11,730 bases of DNA from an uncultured Clostridium sp. (GCA_946498265.1 CAMMNR010000043.1:1-11730); one strand, 5' to 3'; positions 1 to 6,941 are shown, counted from the stretch's first letter. Numbers and translations: made by a program. Notes: a model not told the origin generated them from the sequence alone.

Positions 1-247
1 TCCTTTTTTGATTTTTCACATCGGTGAGGTATGTCTGGCCACACTTTTGTAGTGTCACACAGGTATATAGCACTTCTTCAAGTCCGTGTGGATTTTGCGG
101 ACTTGTGATTGCGTGCAAATCCGCAATAAATATATAACTTTTGTATGTGTCTTGTCTATCAACAAAATTTTTGATTGCTCCTAAATAATTTCCAAGAGTT
201 ATATTTCCGCTTGGTCTAACTCCTGTGAGCATTACTTTTTCTTTCAT
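1..247 (-). CDS. trpS: Tryptophanyl-tRNA synthetase, N-terminal part (partial)
   Basis: Charges tRNA-Trp with tryptophan in the cytoplasm (class I aminoacyl-tRNA synthetase). The visible N-terminus has the class I nucleotide-binding signature in its TrpS form, PSGNITLGNYLG at residues 12-23 (T-L-G-N in place of HIGH), followed by YIFIADLHAIT at residues 38-48, where D43 and H45-A46 match the TrpS D-x-HA(I/L)T motif. The start is the ATG at 247, with AGGAG (256-260) 8 bases upstream. The gene runs off the left edge, so the KMSKS loop is not seen. It has its own promoter and a Trp-codon attenuator upstream. Oddity: after about residue 57 (positions 1-73) the reading frame stays open but no longer resembles TrpS, where a helix leading to a YLA(C/V)G-D motif is expected. 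That suggests a junction, frameshift or assembly break near the contig edge. Confidence 0.9.
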   Translation of the reverse strand, partial: MKEKVMLTGVRPSGNITLGNYLGAIKNFVDRQDTYKSYIFIADLHAITSPQNPHGLEEVLYTCVTLQKCGQTYLTDVKNQKR

Positions 248-273
248 AATATAATCTCCTTTTTTTTGATATT

Positions 274-316
274 AAAAATCCCGTTGATTGTTTTCCTACA
301 AAACATACCAACGGGA
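274..316 (-). terminator. Intrinsic terminator of the trpS attenuator
   Basis: On the minus-strand RNA, TCCCGTTG (316-309) pairs with CAACGGGA (286-279). An inner stem pairs TGTTTT (305-300) with AAAACA (294-289). Five U residues follow (278-274). It lies 27 bases before the trpS start, so it must be bypassed for trpS to be expressed. Its 5' side contains UAUGUUUUGU (307-298), which is exactly complementary to an upstream segment (364-355) and can therefore be disrupted. Confidence 0.85.
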
Positions 317-354
317 AATTTAAAGATTATATTTGAAAACATTTAATCCATTTA

Positions 355-421
355 TATGTTTTGTGACGCAAAGACAAGCATTCACAAAACATTTTGCGAA
401 CGCTTTTATTTTTTGCGCCAC
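355..421 (-). promoter_or_regulatory. Attenuator RNA pairing segments (pause / preemptor / antiterminator)
   Basis: Minus-strand RNA contains four competing segments. Segment 1 (421-412, GUGGCGCAAA, overlapping the Trp-Arg-Lys codons) can pair with UUUGCGUCAC (372-363), 10 bp with one G-U. Segment 1b (403-392), just after the leader stop codon, pairs with segment 2 (389-378). Segment 2 (392-378) alternatively pairs with segment 3 (369-355) in a stem of 11 continuous bp (AUGUUUUGUGA with UCACAAAACAU), extended by 3 bp past a bulged A. Segment 3 can instead pair over 10 bp with the terminator's 5' side (307-298). Stalling at the Trp codons leaves segment 1b free to take segment 2, which releases segment 3 to open the terminator. 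Finishing the peptide covers 1b, so 2 and 3 pair and the terminator forms. Confidence 0.8.
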
Positions 422-441
422 CAAATAAATGAACTAAACAT
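406..441 (-). CDS. Trp leader peptide (MFSSFIWWRKK) controlling trpS
   Basis: An 11-codon reading frame, too short for usual gene callers. It has a strong ribosome binding site (AAAAGGAG, 454-447) 5 bases before ATG and starts about 20 bases after the predicted transcription start. It carries two adjacent Trp codons (423-418) followed by an Arg codon; the nine bases TGGTGGCGC also occur in the E. coli trpL leader (GWWRTS). It ends in TAA. Its job is regulatory: the speed of translation through the Trp codons senses charged tRNA-Trp and decides which downstream RNA hairpin forms. The position of the Trp codons, the start of segment 1b two bases after the stop, and the downstream terminator fit together, so chance is unlikely. 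No T-box specifier or the conserved T-box bulge sequence is visible, which makes this an unusual control for trpS in a Bacillota-like genome. Confidence 0.85.
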   Translation of the reverse strand: MFSSFIWWRKK

Positions 442-469
442 ATTTACTCCTTTTGATTAAGATATTTTT

Positions 470-498
470 ATTATATCCAAATTATCTCAAAAAGTCAA
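470..498 (-). promoter_or_regulatory. Sigma-A-type promoter of the trpS leader
   Basis: On the minus strand, -35 TTGACT (498-493) and -10 TATAAT (475-470) are separated by exactly 17 bases, close to the ideal consensus. Transcription should start near 463, giving about 20 untranslated bases before the leader peptide start. The promoter sits after the upstream operon ends at 573, and no clear terminator is visible between 499 and 572, so read-through from the operon is possible. Confidence 0.85.
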
Positions 499-572
499 TA
501 TTTTTCAAAATCAATTTTCTCTTTTGTGGAGTTTTGTCTATCTTCAAAGTCAAAAAGGTTGCTTTTAAATTG

Positions 573-1628
573 TTAAGATTTAGTTTTATAATATTCGCTT
601 GTTGGTATGTCCATAACATAAGCAAGGGTATTATCAGTTTTTATTTCAATTGCATTATAAGTTGGAGCTTCAACATATTTGCAATTTTTTGCATTTTGAT
701 ATTTGTTTTTAAATTTATCAAAATCATTTACAATAAAATCACCTGCACCAAGCCAAGGCAATCTTGTTTCATCAAATTTACGGATTTTCAACAATTCAAT
801 GTTCCCAAGTTCAGTTGATATTGGTTTATTTAAACGATATGTTGTTCCTCTTTCGTTTTTCTCAATGATGTTGCCTATTTTAATTGCTTCATCATTTAAA
901 AGCACTCTATCTTCTTCACTTCTTGGGAAAATATCCACATAATCCATACACTTTATTTCTGGGAAAGATTTAATGTCATTTTTGCACAAGTCGGCAATTT
1001 TGTGAATTATAGTTTCAATATGATTAGATTTAGTATCTCTTTCTTCAAAACTTATAGGTTGTCTCCAATTTTCACCGAAAAGAACTTGCATTATATTTTC
1101 GTATTTATCTTTAAAAGTTTCTTTTGTTTTGTCACTTAAATCATCAAAATCTTTTTGAAAGCCTTGAATGAACACACCCATATCATTTAAAGTCATTTTG
1201 CCCATAGTAAAAGACTTGAAGAAAATCATTGGAATATTGTCAAAGTGGGCAAGAATATCGGCATCGCAAACGCATAATTCTTCTATATTTTCTGCATTTT
1301 TCGAGCTTCTGTGGTGCAAAACACAATTTACAACTCTTTCTCTTTTATCTTGTGAATATTTTAAGTTAGTTAGGATTTCCTCAGCAATTTTTGCTCCATT
1401 TGTATGGTGGTCTGCTTTTGTTCCAACATTAGAAACAAGGGCAATATCGTGCAATAATGCTCCAAGTTCTACTATTTCCTTATCAGCACCATAGACACTT
1501 GCAAGTTTTAATGCTTCATCAACTACAAATTTGATATGATTATTCCAAAAATCATAACTATCAACTTTTTCAATATAATCTTGATTTCTTCTTAATAATT
1601 CATTTTTAACTTGTTCAATAATGCTCAT
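573..1628 (-). CDS. HD-domain phosphohydrolase with an uncharacterised C-terminal domain
   Basis: Predicted cytoplasmic metal-dependent phosphohydrolase of 351 aa; the substrate is unknown. The N-terminal half (about residues 20-185) has the HD pattern: H31 in the first helix, H60-D61 in GALLHDI, further histidines H74-H75 and H105-H106, and D122/D124 in CDAD. This resembles bacterial HD proteins of the YpgQ/YedJ kind, which are about 200 aa long. About 155 extra residues follow (roughly 195-351), including a conserved-looking stretch around PWLGAGDFIVNDFDKF, which I cannot assign to a family. The start ATG at 1628 has a GGAG site 5 bases upstream. It is the last gene of the long minus-strand operon, 40 bases after the 83-aa gene, and ends in TAA just before the trpS promoter. 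Confidence 0.75.
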   Translation of the reverse strand: MSIIEQVKNELLRRNQDYIEKVDSYDFWNNHIKFVVDEALKLASVYGADKEIVELGALLHDIALVSNVGTKADHHTNGAKIAEEILTNLKYSQDKRERVVNCVLHHRSSKNAENIEELCVCDADILAHFDNIPMIFFKSFTMGKMTLNDMGVFIQGFQKDFDDLSDKTKETFKDKYENIMQVLFGENWRQPISFEERDTKSNHIETIIHKIADLCKNDIKSFPEIKCMDYVDIFPRSEEDRVLLNDEAIKIGNIIEKNERGTTYRLNKPISTELGNIELLKIRKFDETRLPWLGAGDFIVNDFDKFKNKYQNAKNCKYVEAPTYNAIEIKTDNTLAYVMDIPTSEYYKTKS

Positions 1629-1668
1629 TCCTTACTCCAAAATATAAAATGATAAAAATCTTTTATTT

Positions 1669-1920
1669 TTAACCTTTTTCGTGGATAGTTGTTTCTCTTT
1701 CATCAATTAAACTTTGTGCGCTATTATAAATTTTTGTCGTTTCAGGTTTAAAATAATATCCGTATCTATCATCTGTTTTTGTTGAGTTTAAATATACCAC
1801 ACCTTTTTCAGCGTCAGTATATGAACAAAAACATATATCTGTAGGGTATTCCTGCACTATGCCTTCTACAAGCGCATTAACCCAAACTCTAAACACATTT
1901 ATTTCTCTTACATCTTTCAT
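1669..1920 (-). CDS. Uncharacterised small protein, 83 aa
   Basis: I do not recognise this protein. It is short and mildly acidic, without a signal peptide or membrane helix. It begins MKDVREINVF and has an aromatic-rich middle (YFKPETTKIY region). The start at 1920 has AAAGGAG about 7 bases upstream (AAAGGAG then AAAAGAAAA, ATG). It lies 15 bases after the 166-aa unknown gene and 40 bases before the HD-domain gene on the same strand, so it is very likely co-translated from the operon mRNA. It is real by context and ribosome binding site rather than by homology. Confidence 0.6.
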   Translation of the reverse strand: MKDVREINVFRVWVNALVEGIVQEYPTDICFCSYTDAEKGVVYLNSTKTDDRYGYYFKPETTKIYNSAQSLIDERETTIHEKG

Positions 1921-1935
1921 TTTTCTTTTCTCCTT

Positions 1936-2436
1936 TTAAGCTTTAAATCTTTCTTGAATTTTTTTATAGTCAATTTCTCGACTTTTTGGTATCTCTCGCC
2001 ACATATTTGGATTTTTATCTCGTGGCTCTGGGGTGCAATTTTCCATTTCTCTAAAAAGAACATCATAGACTTCATCATAGTCAGCCTGCAAGAGAATTGG
2101 CGGTTCTTCTATGCCAGTCTCGGCAATTTTCTCTTTAAAGTGTTCGTGCAATCTTTTATACATCAAATGGTAGTTGCCAGAATCTGGATTTGATTGATTT
2201 AAGATTTTAATCTGTGGCAATGTAAAACATTCCTGCACGGCATCAAAAATCTTGTCATAGAAGATTTCCATATTTTCTTCTTTGTCTAACAAATCCAAAA
2301 CTTCTCCGGTTATTCCCTGTGGATAAAAATCACGCAATATATTTAAGGCTTCGTCTGCCACACTGTTGGTCAAATCAATAAGTTGTGTGGCTATAACTTG
2401 CTTTCCGTATAATTCTTCGGCTTCTGTTCTTTTCAT
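1936..2436 (-). CDS. Uncharacterised protein, 166 aa, translationally coupled to the S66 peptidase
   Basis: I do not recognise this protein. It is hydrophilic, predicted mostly helical, without a signal peptide or transmembrane segment. It begins MKRTEAEELY and ends in a basic tail (KKIQERFKA). Upstream in-frame codons would allow a start at 2469, but the ATG at 2436 is preferred because AAAAGGAG sits 5 bases before it and the ATG overlaps the stop of the S66 peptidase gene as ATGA (2436-2433). That overlap implies translational coupling and fixed stoichiometry with the peptidase. A role as its partner or in the same process is an inference from position only. Confidence 0.65.
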   Translation of the reverse strand: MKRTEAEELYGKQVIATQLIDLTNSVADEALNILRDFYPQGITGEVLDLLDKEENMEIFYDKIFDAVQECFTLPQIKILNQSNPDSGNYHLMYKRLHEHFKEKIAETGIEEPPILLQADYDEVYDVLFREMENCTPEPRDKNPNMWREIPKSREIDYKKIQERFKA

Positions 2437-3554
2437 ATCTTCTCCTTTTTGTTTGTATCTTCCAAACATCTTTCTGTCAGTGTTAATTTTTTATTTTTGC
2501 AATCAAGTTCGCACTCTATTCCATAGGGAATTATTGTTATTGGACTTGCGTGACCAAAGTTGACATTGTATAAAATAGGTAGGTCTGGTCGCAATTTTCC
2601 AATCACTCTTTTTAACACTTCTTTGTATTCTTCATAATATTTTTCTTCTTGTGGCTTTCCAACAATCATTCCATTTATATTTTCTATTATACCATAATCC
2701 GCCAAAGTCAAAAGCATTTTTTCAAAACACTTTGGGGTAGGCTTAACTTCGGCTGTTTCAATAAACAAAATCTTATTTTTCCATTCTTCTTTTGACGGAA
2801 AAATTTGATATCTATCGACAAAAACTTTTGTGTTTACACCTAAGTCGTGGTCGCCTTCATACCAATCATCTTCAAAATAGCCAAGCATTGAAGAAATCAT
2901 TTCCAAATTTCCGCCCAAAAGTTTGCCTTTCACAGTGCCTTTTCCTTGCAAAAGTTCATATCCTTTTGTGTCTTTCTTTAAACTTTTTGTTTTGTTGATA
3001 TTCTTTTCGTTCCAAGGGATAAAGTCATCACACCAATATTCACTTGGTTTAATCTCATAATTTTCACTATTCCCAAAAAGTATATCCAAAATTGCCTTTT
3101 TCTCATAGTCAAACATCTTGCCATACTCGCCAAAATTGCACATTATGTTAGGTCCATAAAAAGATACAACTCCCGCTTTGTATAACATAAAATGATTTGT
3201 TGTTGAGTCCGAAAAGCCCATAAAGATTTTAGGATTGTTCTTTATAACATCAAAGTCAATATAAGGGAGCAGGCGATAAGTTTCCTCTCCACCAATTGCA
3301 CAAATTATTGCTTTGATTGACTTGTCTTTAAAGGCGTCCATCATATCTTTTGCTCTCGCCTCAGGGTGCTCAAACAAATAGGTCGAACCTTTTAAAGCAT
3401 TTGGCATAGCAACAACTTTCAGTCCAAATTCTTCTTCAAGTCGTTTCTTTCCTAAAAAGTATTTGTGAATAAACTGCTTATCGCCAATCATTCCACTCGA
3501 CAAACTGACAATTGCAATTTTGTCACCTTTCTTTAATCTTTCTGGTTTAATCAT
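2433..3554 (-). CDS. S66 family serine carboxypeptidase (LD-carboxypeptidase / MccF-like)
   Basis: The family contains LdcA, which trims murein tetrapeptides during cell-wall recycling, and MccF, which inactivates microcin C-type aminoacyl-nucleotide antibiotics by cutting the amide bond next to the nucleotide. The 373-aa protein carries the S66 Ser-Glu-His triad: S115 in the MGFSDST nucleophile elbow, E266 in FIETAE, and H335 in FGHASP. IGGEET at about residues 87-92 forms the expected oxyanion region. There is no signal peptide, so it is cytoplasmic. The ORF extends upstream to 3668, but the ATG at 3554 is chosen: AAAAGGA lies 8 bases upstream and the family's N-terminus (MIKPERLKKGDKIAIV) begins there. 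It lies 13 bases after the acetyltransferase-S51 gene. The length and insert resemble MccF-like members more than short LdcA enzymes, but substrate cannot be decided from sequence. Confidence 0.88.
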   Translation of the reverse strand: MIKPERLKKGDKIAIVSLSSGMIGDKQFIHKYFLGKKRLEEEFGLKVVAMPNALKGSTYLFEHPEARAKDMMDAFKDKSIKAIICAIGGEETYRLLPYIDFDVIKNNPKIFMGFSDSTTNHFMLYKAGVVSFYGPNIMCNFGEYGKMFDYEKKAILDILFGNSENYEIKPSEYWCDDFIPWNEKNINKTKSLKKDTKGYELLQGKGTVKGKLLGGNLEMISSMLGYFEDDWYEGDHDLGVNTKVFVDRYQIFPSKEEWKNKILFIETAEVKPTPKCFEKMLLTLADYGIIENINGMIVGKPQEEKYYEEYKEVLKRVIGKLRPDLPILYNVNFGHASPITIIPYGIECELDCKNKKLTLTERCLEDTNKKEKI

Positions 3555-3567
3555 ATTTTTGTTCCTT

Positions 3568-4836
3568 TTATCTGCACAAAACATCTTCATTTGTGTGAAC
3601 AGTTTGCTTTTCGTGTCCGTCATAAATTTCAGCTGGCTTTGGTCCGATAATTTTTGCCTCTTTGTCATTAATCCACAAACTTGTTTCTTCTGGCAAGCAA
3701 ATAAGTTTATAACCTTCTTTCAAAAGCCTTTTCACTCTTTGCTCTGTTGCAGAAATTTGTTCTTCTTCCTTTTTGTAGTGAACAAGCAAACTATATCCGT
3801 TTAACATATCAAAGCCTGTTGTATCTTGAAGATTAACAAGATTTTGGTCGCAAATGGATTTTATGCCTAAGCCATCATCTTTACAACTGTCAATGCTTCT
3901 TCCCCAAATCAAAGCACCCGCACTTGAACCCATAACCAAACCGCCATTTTCGATATATTCTTTCAAATTCTCAAATGCTGGCGTTTCTTTTAAGTATTTT
4001 AATAGTTTATATGTGTTTCCACCGCCAATGAAAACACCGCTAACTTTTTTTAATTTTTCTTTTGTGATTTGTTTAGCATCGGTAATAAGGTCAACATCGG
4101 TTATGCCAAATGGTGCCATCTCGCCTTTGAACCAATGGATACATTCTCCGCAAGGTCCGTGATTCCAAGCGAGTGGGATATACATAACCCTTCCGCCATT
4201 CACTTCTTTTGCAAAAAGTTCATAGCTTTCCTTAACATCTTCGCCACTTCCACCACCATTTAAAATCAATCTCATATTTTTTTCTCCTTTTAAATTATTT
4301 TCTTTTGTTAGGTCATAAGTGTAAAAAACTTCATCATACTCAACACCTAATTTAACGAAAGGTTGTGTATATTCATCAAGTTTTCCACCCCATTTCTCAT
4401 AAATTTTTCTTGCATTATGGTTATCTTTTAAAACTCCAATAACAAACTTGGTTGCACCATTAGATTTAGCCCAATCAATAAAGGTTTGTTTTAATTTGCT
4501 ACCTATTCCCAATCCTTGATAGTCTGGATGGATATATATTGCTTCTAAATCAGCATATCCCATTTTGCCAAAATGCACATAATGAGAAAGCATTCTGCCA
4601 AATACAAAGCCAACAATTTTGCCTTCACTTTCAGCAACATAAGATAAGCTCGTGTTGTCATTTTGAATACTTTTATCAAAGTTTTTTATCTTATCTTCTG
4701 CTTTGTTTTCCTTATCAATAAAAACTTCTTCTGGGAAAATATTTTTATAAGCACATCGCCAAACAGAAAGACCTAATCTAACATGTTGCTCGGCATCTTT
4801 AAGCTCAGTTTTTCTAATTTTATATTCTTTTTTCAT
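3568..4836 (-). CDS. GNAT acetyltransferase fused to S51 (peptidase E-like) hydrolase
   Basis: A 422-aa two-domain protein. Residues 1-176 are a GNAT N-acetyltransferase; the acetyl-CoA loop QGLGIG is at 107-112, preceded by the strand DLEAIYIHPDY and followed by the NARKIYEKWG helix. Residues 188-422 are a complete S51/peptidase E-like domain: GGGNTYKLL (271-279), nucleophile S305 in MGSSAGA, H353 in LLVHY and E383 in LPEET. Peptidase E hydrolyses N-terminal Asp dipeptides; whether this one does is unknown. The junction is odd: codons for the linker LKGEKN contain AAAAGGAG (4291-4284) eight bases before an in-frame ATG (4275), the arrangement of an independent gene start. So the S51 domain may also be made alone as a 235-aa protein, or two genes may have fused by losing a stop. 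It starts 8 bases after the other S51 gene. Confidence 0.85.
   Translation of the reverse strand: MKKEYKIRKTELKDAEQHVRLGLSVWRCAYKNIFPEEVFIDKENKAEDKIKNFDKSIQNDNTSLSYVAESEGKIVGFVFGRMLSHYVHFGKMGYADLEAIYIHPDYQGLGIGSKLKQTFIDWAKSNGATKFVIGVLKDNHNARKIYEKWGGKLDEYTQPFVKLGVEYDEVFYTYDLTKENNLKGEKNMRLILNGGGSGEDVKESYELFAKEVNGGRVMYIPLAWNHGPCGECIHWFKGEMAPFGITDVDLITDAKQITKEKLKKVSGVFIGGGNTYKLLKYLKETPAFENLKEYIENGGLVMGSSAGALIWGRSIDSCKDDGLGIKSICDQNLVNLQDTTGFDMLNGYSLLVHYKKEEEQISATEQRVKRLLKEGYKLICLPEETSLWINDKEAKIIGPKPAEIYDGHEKQTVHTNEDVLCR
4276..4291 (-). promoter_or_regulatory. Internal ribosome binding site for the S51 domain
   Basis: Inside the fused gene, AAAAGGAG (4291-4284) lies 8 bases before the ATG at 4275, which begins the S51 domain (MRLILNGGG). 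The site has the same form as the ribosome binding sites of neighbouring genes, although it is also translated as the linker between the two domains. Confidence 0.6.
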
Positions 4837-4844
4837 ATTTTCTC

Positions 4845-5570
4845 CTATAAATGTTTGATTTGTTTTATTTTACCATTTTTTAAAAGATATGCTTCACCAA
4901 AAATTTCAATTTTATCTTCTTGTTGAATAATATAACTTCTATCTGGCAATGCTATCATAGGAATTTCTTTGCTATCAGGAAGTAATATATCTTCTAACAT
5001 TCTAACATTATCACTAAACACTTTCTTTTCAAAAAGTTTATAATGCGGAATGATATTTATGTTAGTCAAGCCTAATCCGTTAAGTATTCTCTTAAATGAT
5101 TTATCTTTATGTTCACCTTCAACCTCTGGTATGCAATAAACTTTTTCCGCCATATTCATCGCACCACCGCTGGCACCAATAATCACACCGTTGTAATCTT
5201 TTAACAATTCTTTAAGATTGAGTTCGTTGATGAATTTATTAGCAGTTGGCAGATGCCCGCCAAACAAATTAACACAATCAGCTCGAGATATATATTCCGC
5301 TATATGTTCTTTATTTGCGTTATCCACATATATGTATTCATCAAACGGAATACCAGACATTTCAAAACTTTGTCGTGTTATTGTATTTGGGTCACCATCT
5401 CTTTTTTTATTTGGATTGCCAGAAATGATGACCATGCATTTTCTACTTGTTAAACATTTTTTCAAATTATCAAAAAAGCCATTATCGTTGTCTATAATTC
5501 TTGCCTTTCTATTGCCTTGTGCGTCCGTTTCATAAGTTGTAAAACTTGATGATAGAATAAGTGTTTTCAT
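4845..5570 (-). CDS. S51 / peptidase E-like hydrolase (class I GATase-like fold)
   Basis: A 241-aa cytoplasmic protein of the peptidase E/type 1 glutamine amidotransferase-like superfamily. The family pattern is visible: FGGHLPTANKF (103-113) in place of the usual GGGNT loop, nucleophile S134 in IGASGGAM, H176 in IIPHY, and D210 in ALPD where peptidase E has Glu. The divergent loop and Asp suggest a different substrate from the S51 domain in the next gene, so these are diverged members rather than a recent duplication. The start at 5570 overlaps the stop of the small upstream gene as ATGA, with AAAAAGGAG just before it. It ends 8 bases before the acetyltransferase-S51 fusion gene. Activity is not certain; some family members act on peptides, others on cyanophycin-like or unknown substrates. 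Confidence 0.75.
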   Translation of the reverse strand: MKTLILSSSFTTYETDAQGNRKARIIDNDNGFFDNLKKCLTSRKCMVIISGNPNKKRDGDPNTITRQSFEMSGIPFDEYIYVDNANKEHIAEYISRADCVNLFGGHLPTANKFINELNLKELLKDYNGVIIGASGGAMNMAEKVYCIPEVEGEHKDKSFKRILNGLGLTNINIIPHYKLFEKKVFSDNVRMLEDILLPDSKEIPMIALPDRSYIIQQEDKIEIFGEAYLLKNGKIKQIKHL

Positions 5571-5823
5571 AATTTCTCCTTTTTAACACCACACTTTGTG
5601 TAATTTGCATAAGCTATATATTTCTCTTTATTCAATTCCATTTTAATATGAGTTTTGGTTTGTTCAGTTTCTTCAAAGCCAAGTTTAAAATCATTATCTA
5701 ATGTATCGACCTGCCTAAAATGTTTTGTTTCAATGTTCTTTGCATTGCCATAAGTTTCAACCACTTTTGACCTAAAATCATCTTTCTTTCTAATATTTCA
5801 TTTCTTTCTTCGACTGTAAACAT
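5567..5823 (-). pseudogene. Frameshifted small gene, about 85 aa when restored
   Basis: The ATG at 5823 has an excellent ribosome binding site (AAAGGAG, 6 bases upstream) and lies 2 bases after the phosphodiesterase stop, but its frame ends after 41 codons. A second frame, open from about 5797, continues to a TGA at 5567 that overlaps the next start as ATGA. Adding one base in the A-rich stretch 5782-5790 joins them: MFTVEERNEILE continues into KKDDFRSKVVETYG. The restored product is hydrophilic, without a membrane segment, and I do not recognise its family. The break may be a true one-base deletion, a sequencing error in a poly-A run, or, less likely, programmed -1 frameshifting. The remaining downstream frame also has a GTG at 5764, but no ribosome binding site precedes it. 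Confidence 0.6.
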
Positions 5824-5825
5824 AG

Positions 5826-6938
5826 TTAACTCCTTTGCTTACTTATCATAATGAGCGGCAAGATCATCTCTTTTTTTGTAAGCCCTGTGTGATGACCTTT
5901 AAATCTTATGCTATCTTCTTTAAATAAGATGTGTTCATAGTCATTTTTCACAACTGCGATATAGTCACCAAGCATTTCAAGTTTATCTGTTTTTGGACCA
6001 AAGAAATTATCTTTAATCAAATCCGTTGTTTTTAGCAATTCGATTTTATTTTCATACTTTTTCATTGCCTTTAAAAATTTTTCTTCACATTCTTTCTTAA
6101 CAAACATTCCGGTCGCTCTTGGCTCTAAAAACATTGGTGTTTTTAAGGTTGACATAAGTTCCTTATCTTCGTAAAGTGGGATATAACTTGTTATATCTGT
6201 CTGTCCGTGGTCTGGTGTGACAACGATAAGTGTATCCGTGCTTTGATTTGCAAGTTCTTCTGTCAATTTGTTTATGGTCTTAATAATATCTTTTGCTTCT
6301 TTGCTTGCTGTTCCGTAGTTGTGCATAGTTGCGTCTGGCTCTGATAGATAACAATATACAAATTTCTTTTCATTGATTTTAACAATTTCTTTTAAAACAT
6401 CAAACGCTTCTTCTACGGTTGAAAAGTTAAAATTTTTAGTGCTTGTTTGTAAGTATTTCGTAAAGTCTGGAAACACGGTGTAGGCGGGAATTTTGCTTTT
6501 ACTAAAATATGTTTCAAAGGTCAAATAATCCTCTATTGTGGACATATCAACAGGTTCTCTCGTGTATGAATTTTGTCCAATATAAATATCCACGCAGGAA
6601 TTTAACTTTTCAAAATACAAACTCCAACCAAACAAACCGTGTTGTGACGGATATGTTGCACTATACAACGATGATGTGGCATTAGTTGTTGTGGATGGGA
6701 AAACAGATGTAATAGTTTTTTTAACATTTTCTCTTAAAATAGAAGATTTTGGCAAGTTTTGTTCAAGTGGGAACATTCCAAGTCCGTCCATACAAATATA
6801 GATAACATTCTTATAATTTTTATTTAATTCGTTTTTTAAAATGTCAATTTTAGCAATATTAGACTTTACGCCAATATAATCTGCAAGAGTGGCGCTAACA
6901 TTTAATATTGAATTTTTCCAATCTGGCTTAACTTCCAT
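5826..6938 (-). CDS. Type I phosphodiesterase / nucleotide pyrophosphatase family protein
   Basis: A 370-aa alkaline-phosphatase-fold metallohydrolase that would cleave phosphodiester or pyrophosphate bonds. The two-metal site is visible in order: D51 in ICMDGLG, a Thr nucleophile in FPSTTTNA (T83-T85), D202 and H206 in PDATMH, D243-H244 in TPDHGQTD, and H349-H350 near the C-terminus in KGHHTG. GLFGW (101-105) follows the nucleophile, as in this family. There is no signal peptide, so it acts in the cytoplasm, whereas many relatives are secreted. The start at 6938 has AAAGGAG a few bases upstream and lies 3 bases after the acetyltransferase stop. Substrate is unknown. A nucleotide-like or phosphonate substrate would fit the neighbouring S66 and acetyltransferase genes, but this is inference. 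Confidence 0.82.
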   Translation of the reverse strand: MEVKPDWKNSILNVSATLADYIGVKSNIAKIDILKNELNKNYKNVIYICMDGLGMFPLEQNLPKSSILRENVKKTITSVFPSTTTNATSSLYSATYPSQHGLFGWSLYFEKLNSCVDIYIGQNSYTREPVDMSTIEDYLTFETYFSKSKIPAYTVFPDFTKYLQTSTKNFNFSTVEEAFDVLKEIVKINEKKFVYCYLSEPDATMHNYGTASKEAKDIIKTINKLTEELANQSTDTLIVVTPDHGQTDITSYIPLYEDKELMSTLKTPMFLEPRATGMFVKKECEEKFLKAMKKYENKIELLKTTDLIKDNFFGPKTDKLEMLGDYIAVVKNDYEHILFKEDSIRFKGHHTGLTKKEMILPLIMISKQRS

Positions 6939-6941
6939 TTT

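Noticed and set aside
248..460. T-box riboswitch upstream of trpS
   Set aside because: The leader is under 220 bases, lacks the conserved T-box bulge sequence and specifier stem, and is fully explained by the Trp leader peptide and its terminator.
2437..2469. Upstream start for the 166-aa unknown protein at 2469
   Set aside because: No ribosome binding site precedes it, whereas the ATG at 2436 has AAAAGGAG and forms an ATGA overlap.
3555..3668. Upstream start for the S66 peptidase at 3668
   Set aside because: It would add 38 residues unlike the family and overlap the end of the fusion gene; the ATG at 3554 has a good ribosome binding site and matches the family N-terminus.
3854..4263. Plus-strand open frames opposite the acetyltransferase-S51 gene
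   Set aside because: They are antisense shadows of a gene with clear catalytic motifs and lack ribosome binding sites.
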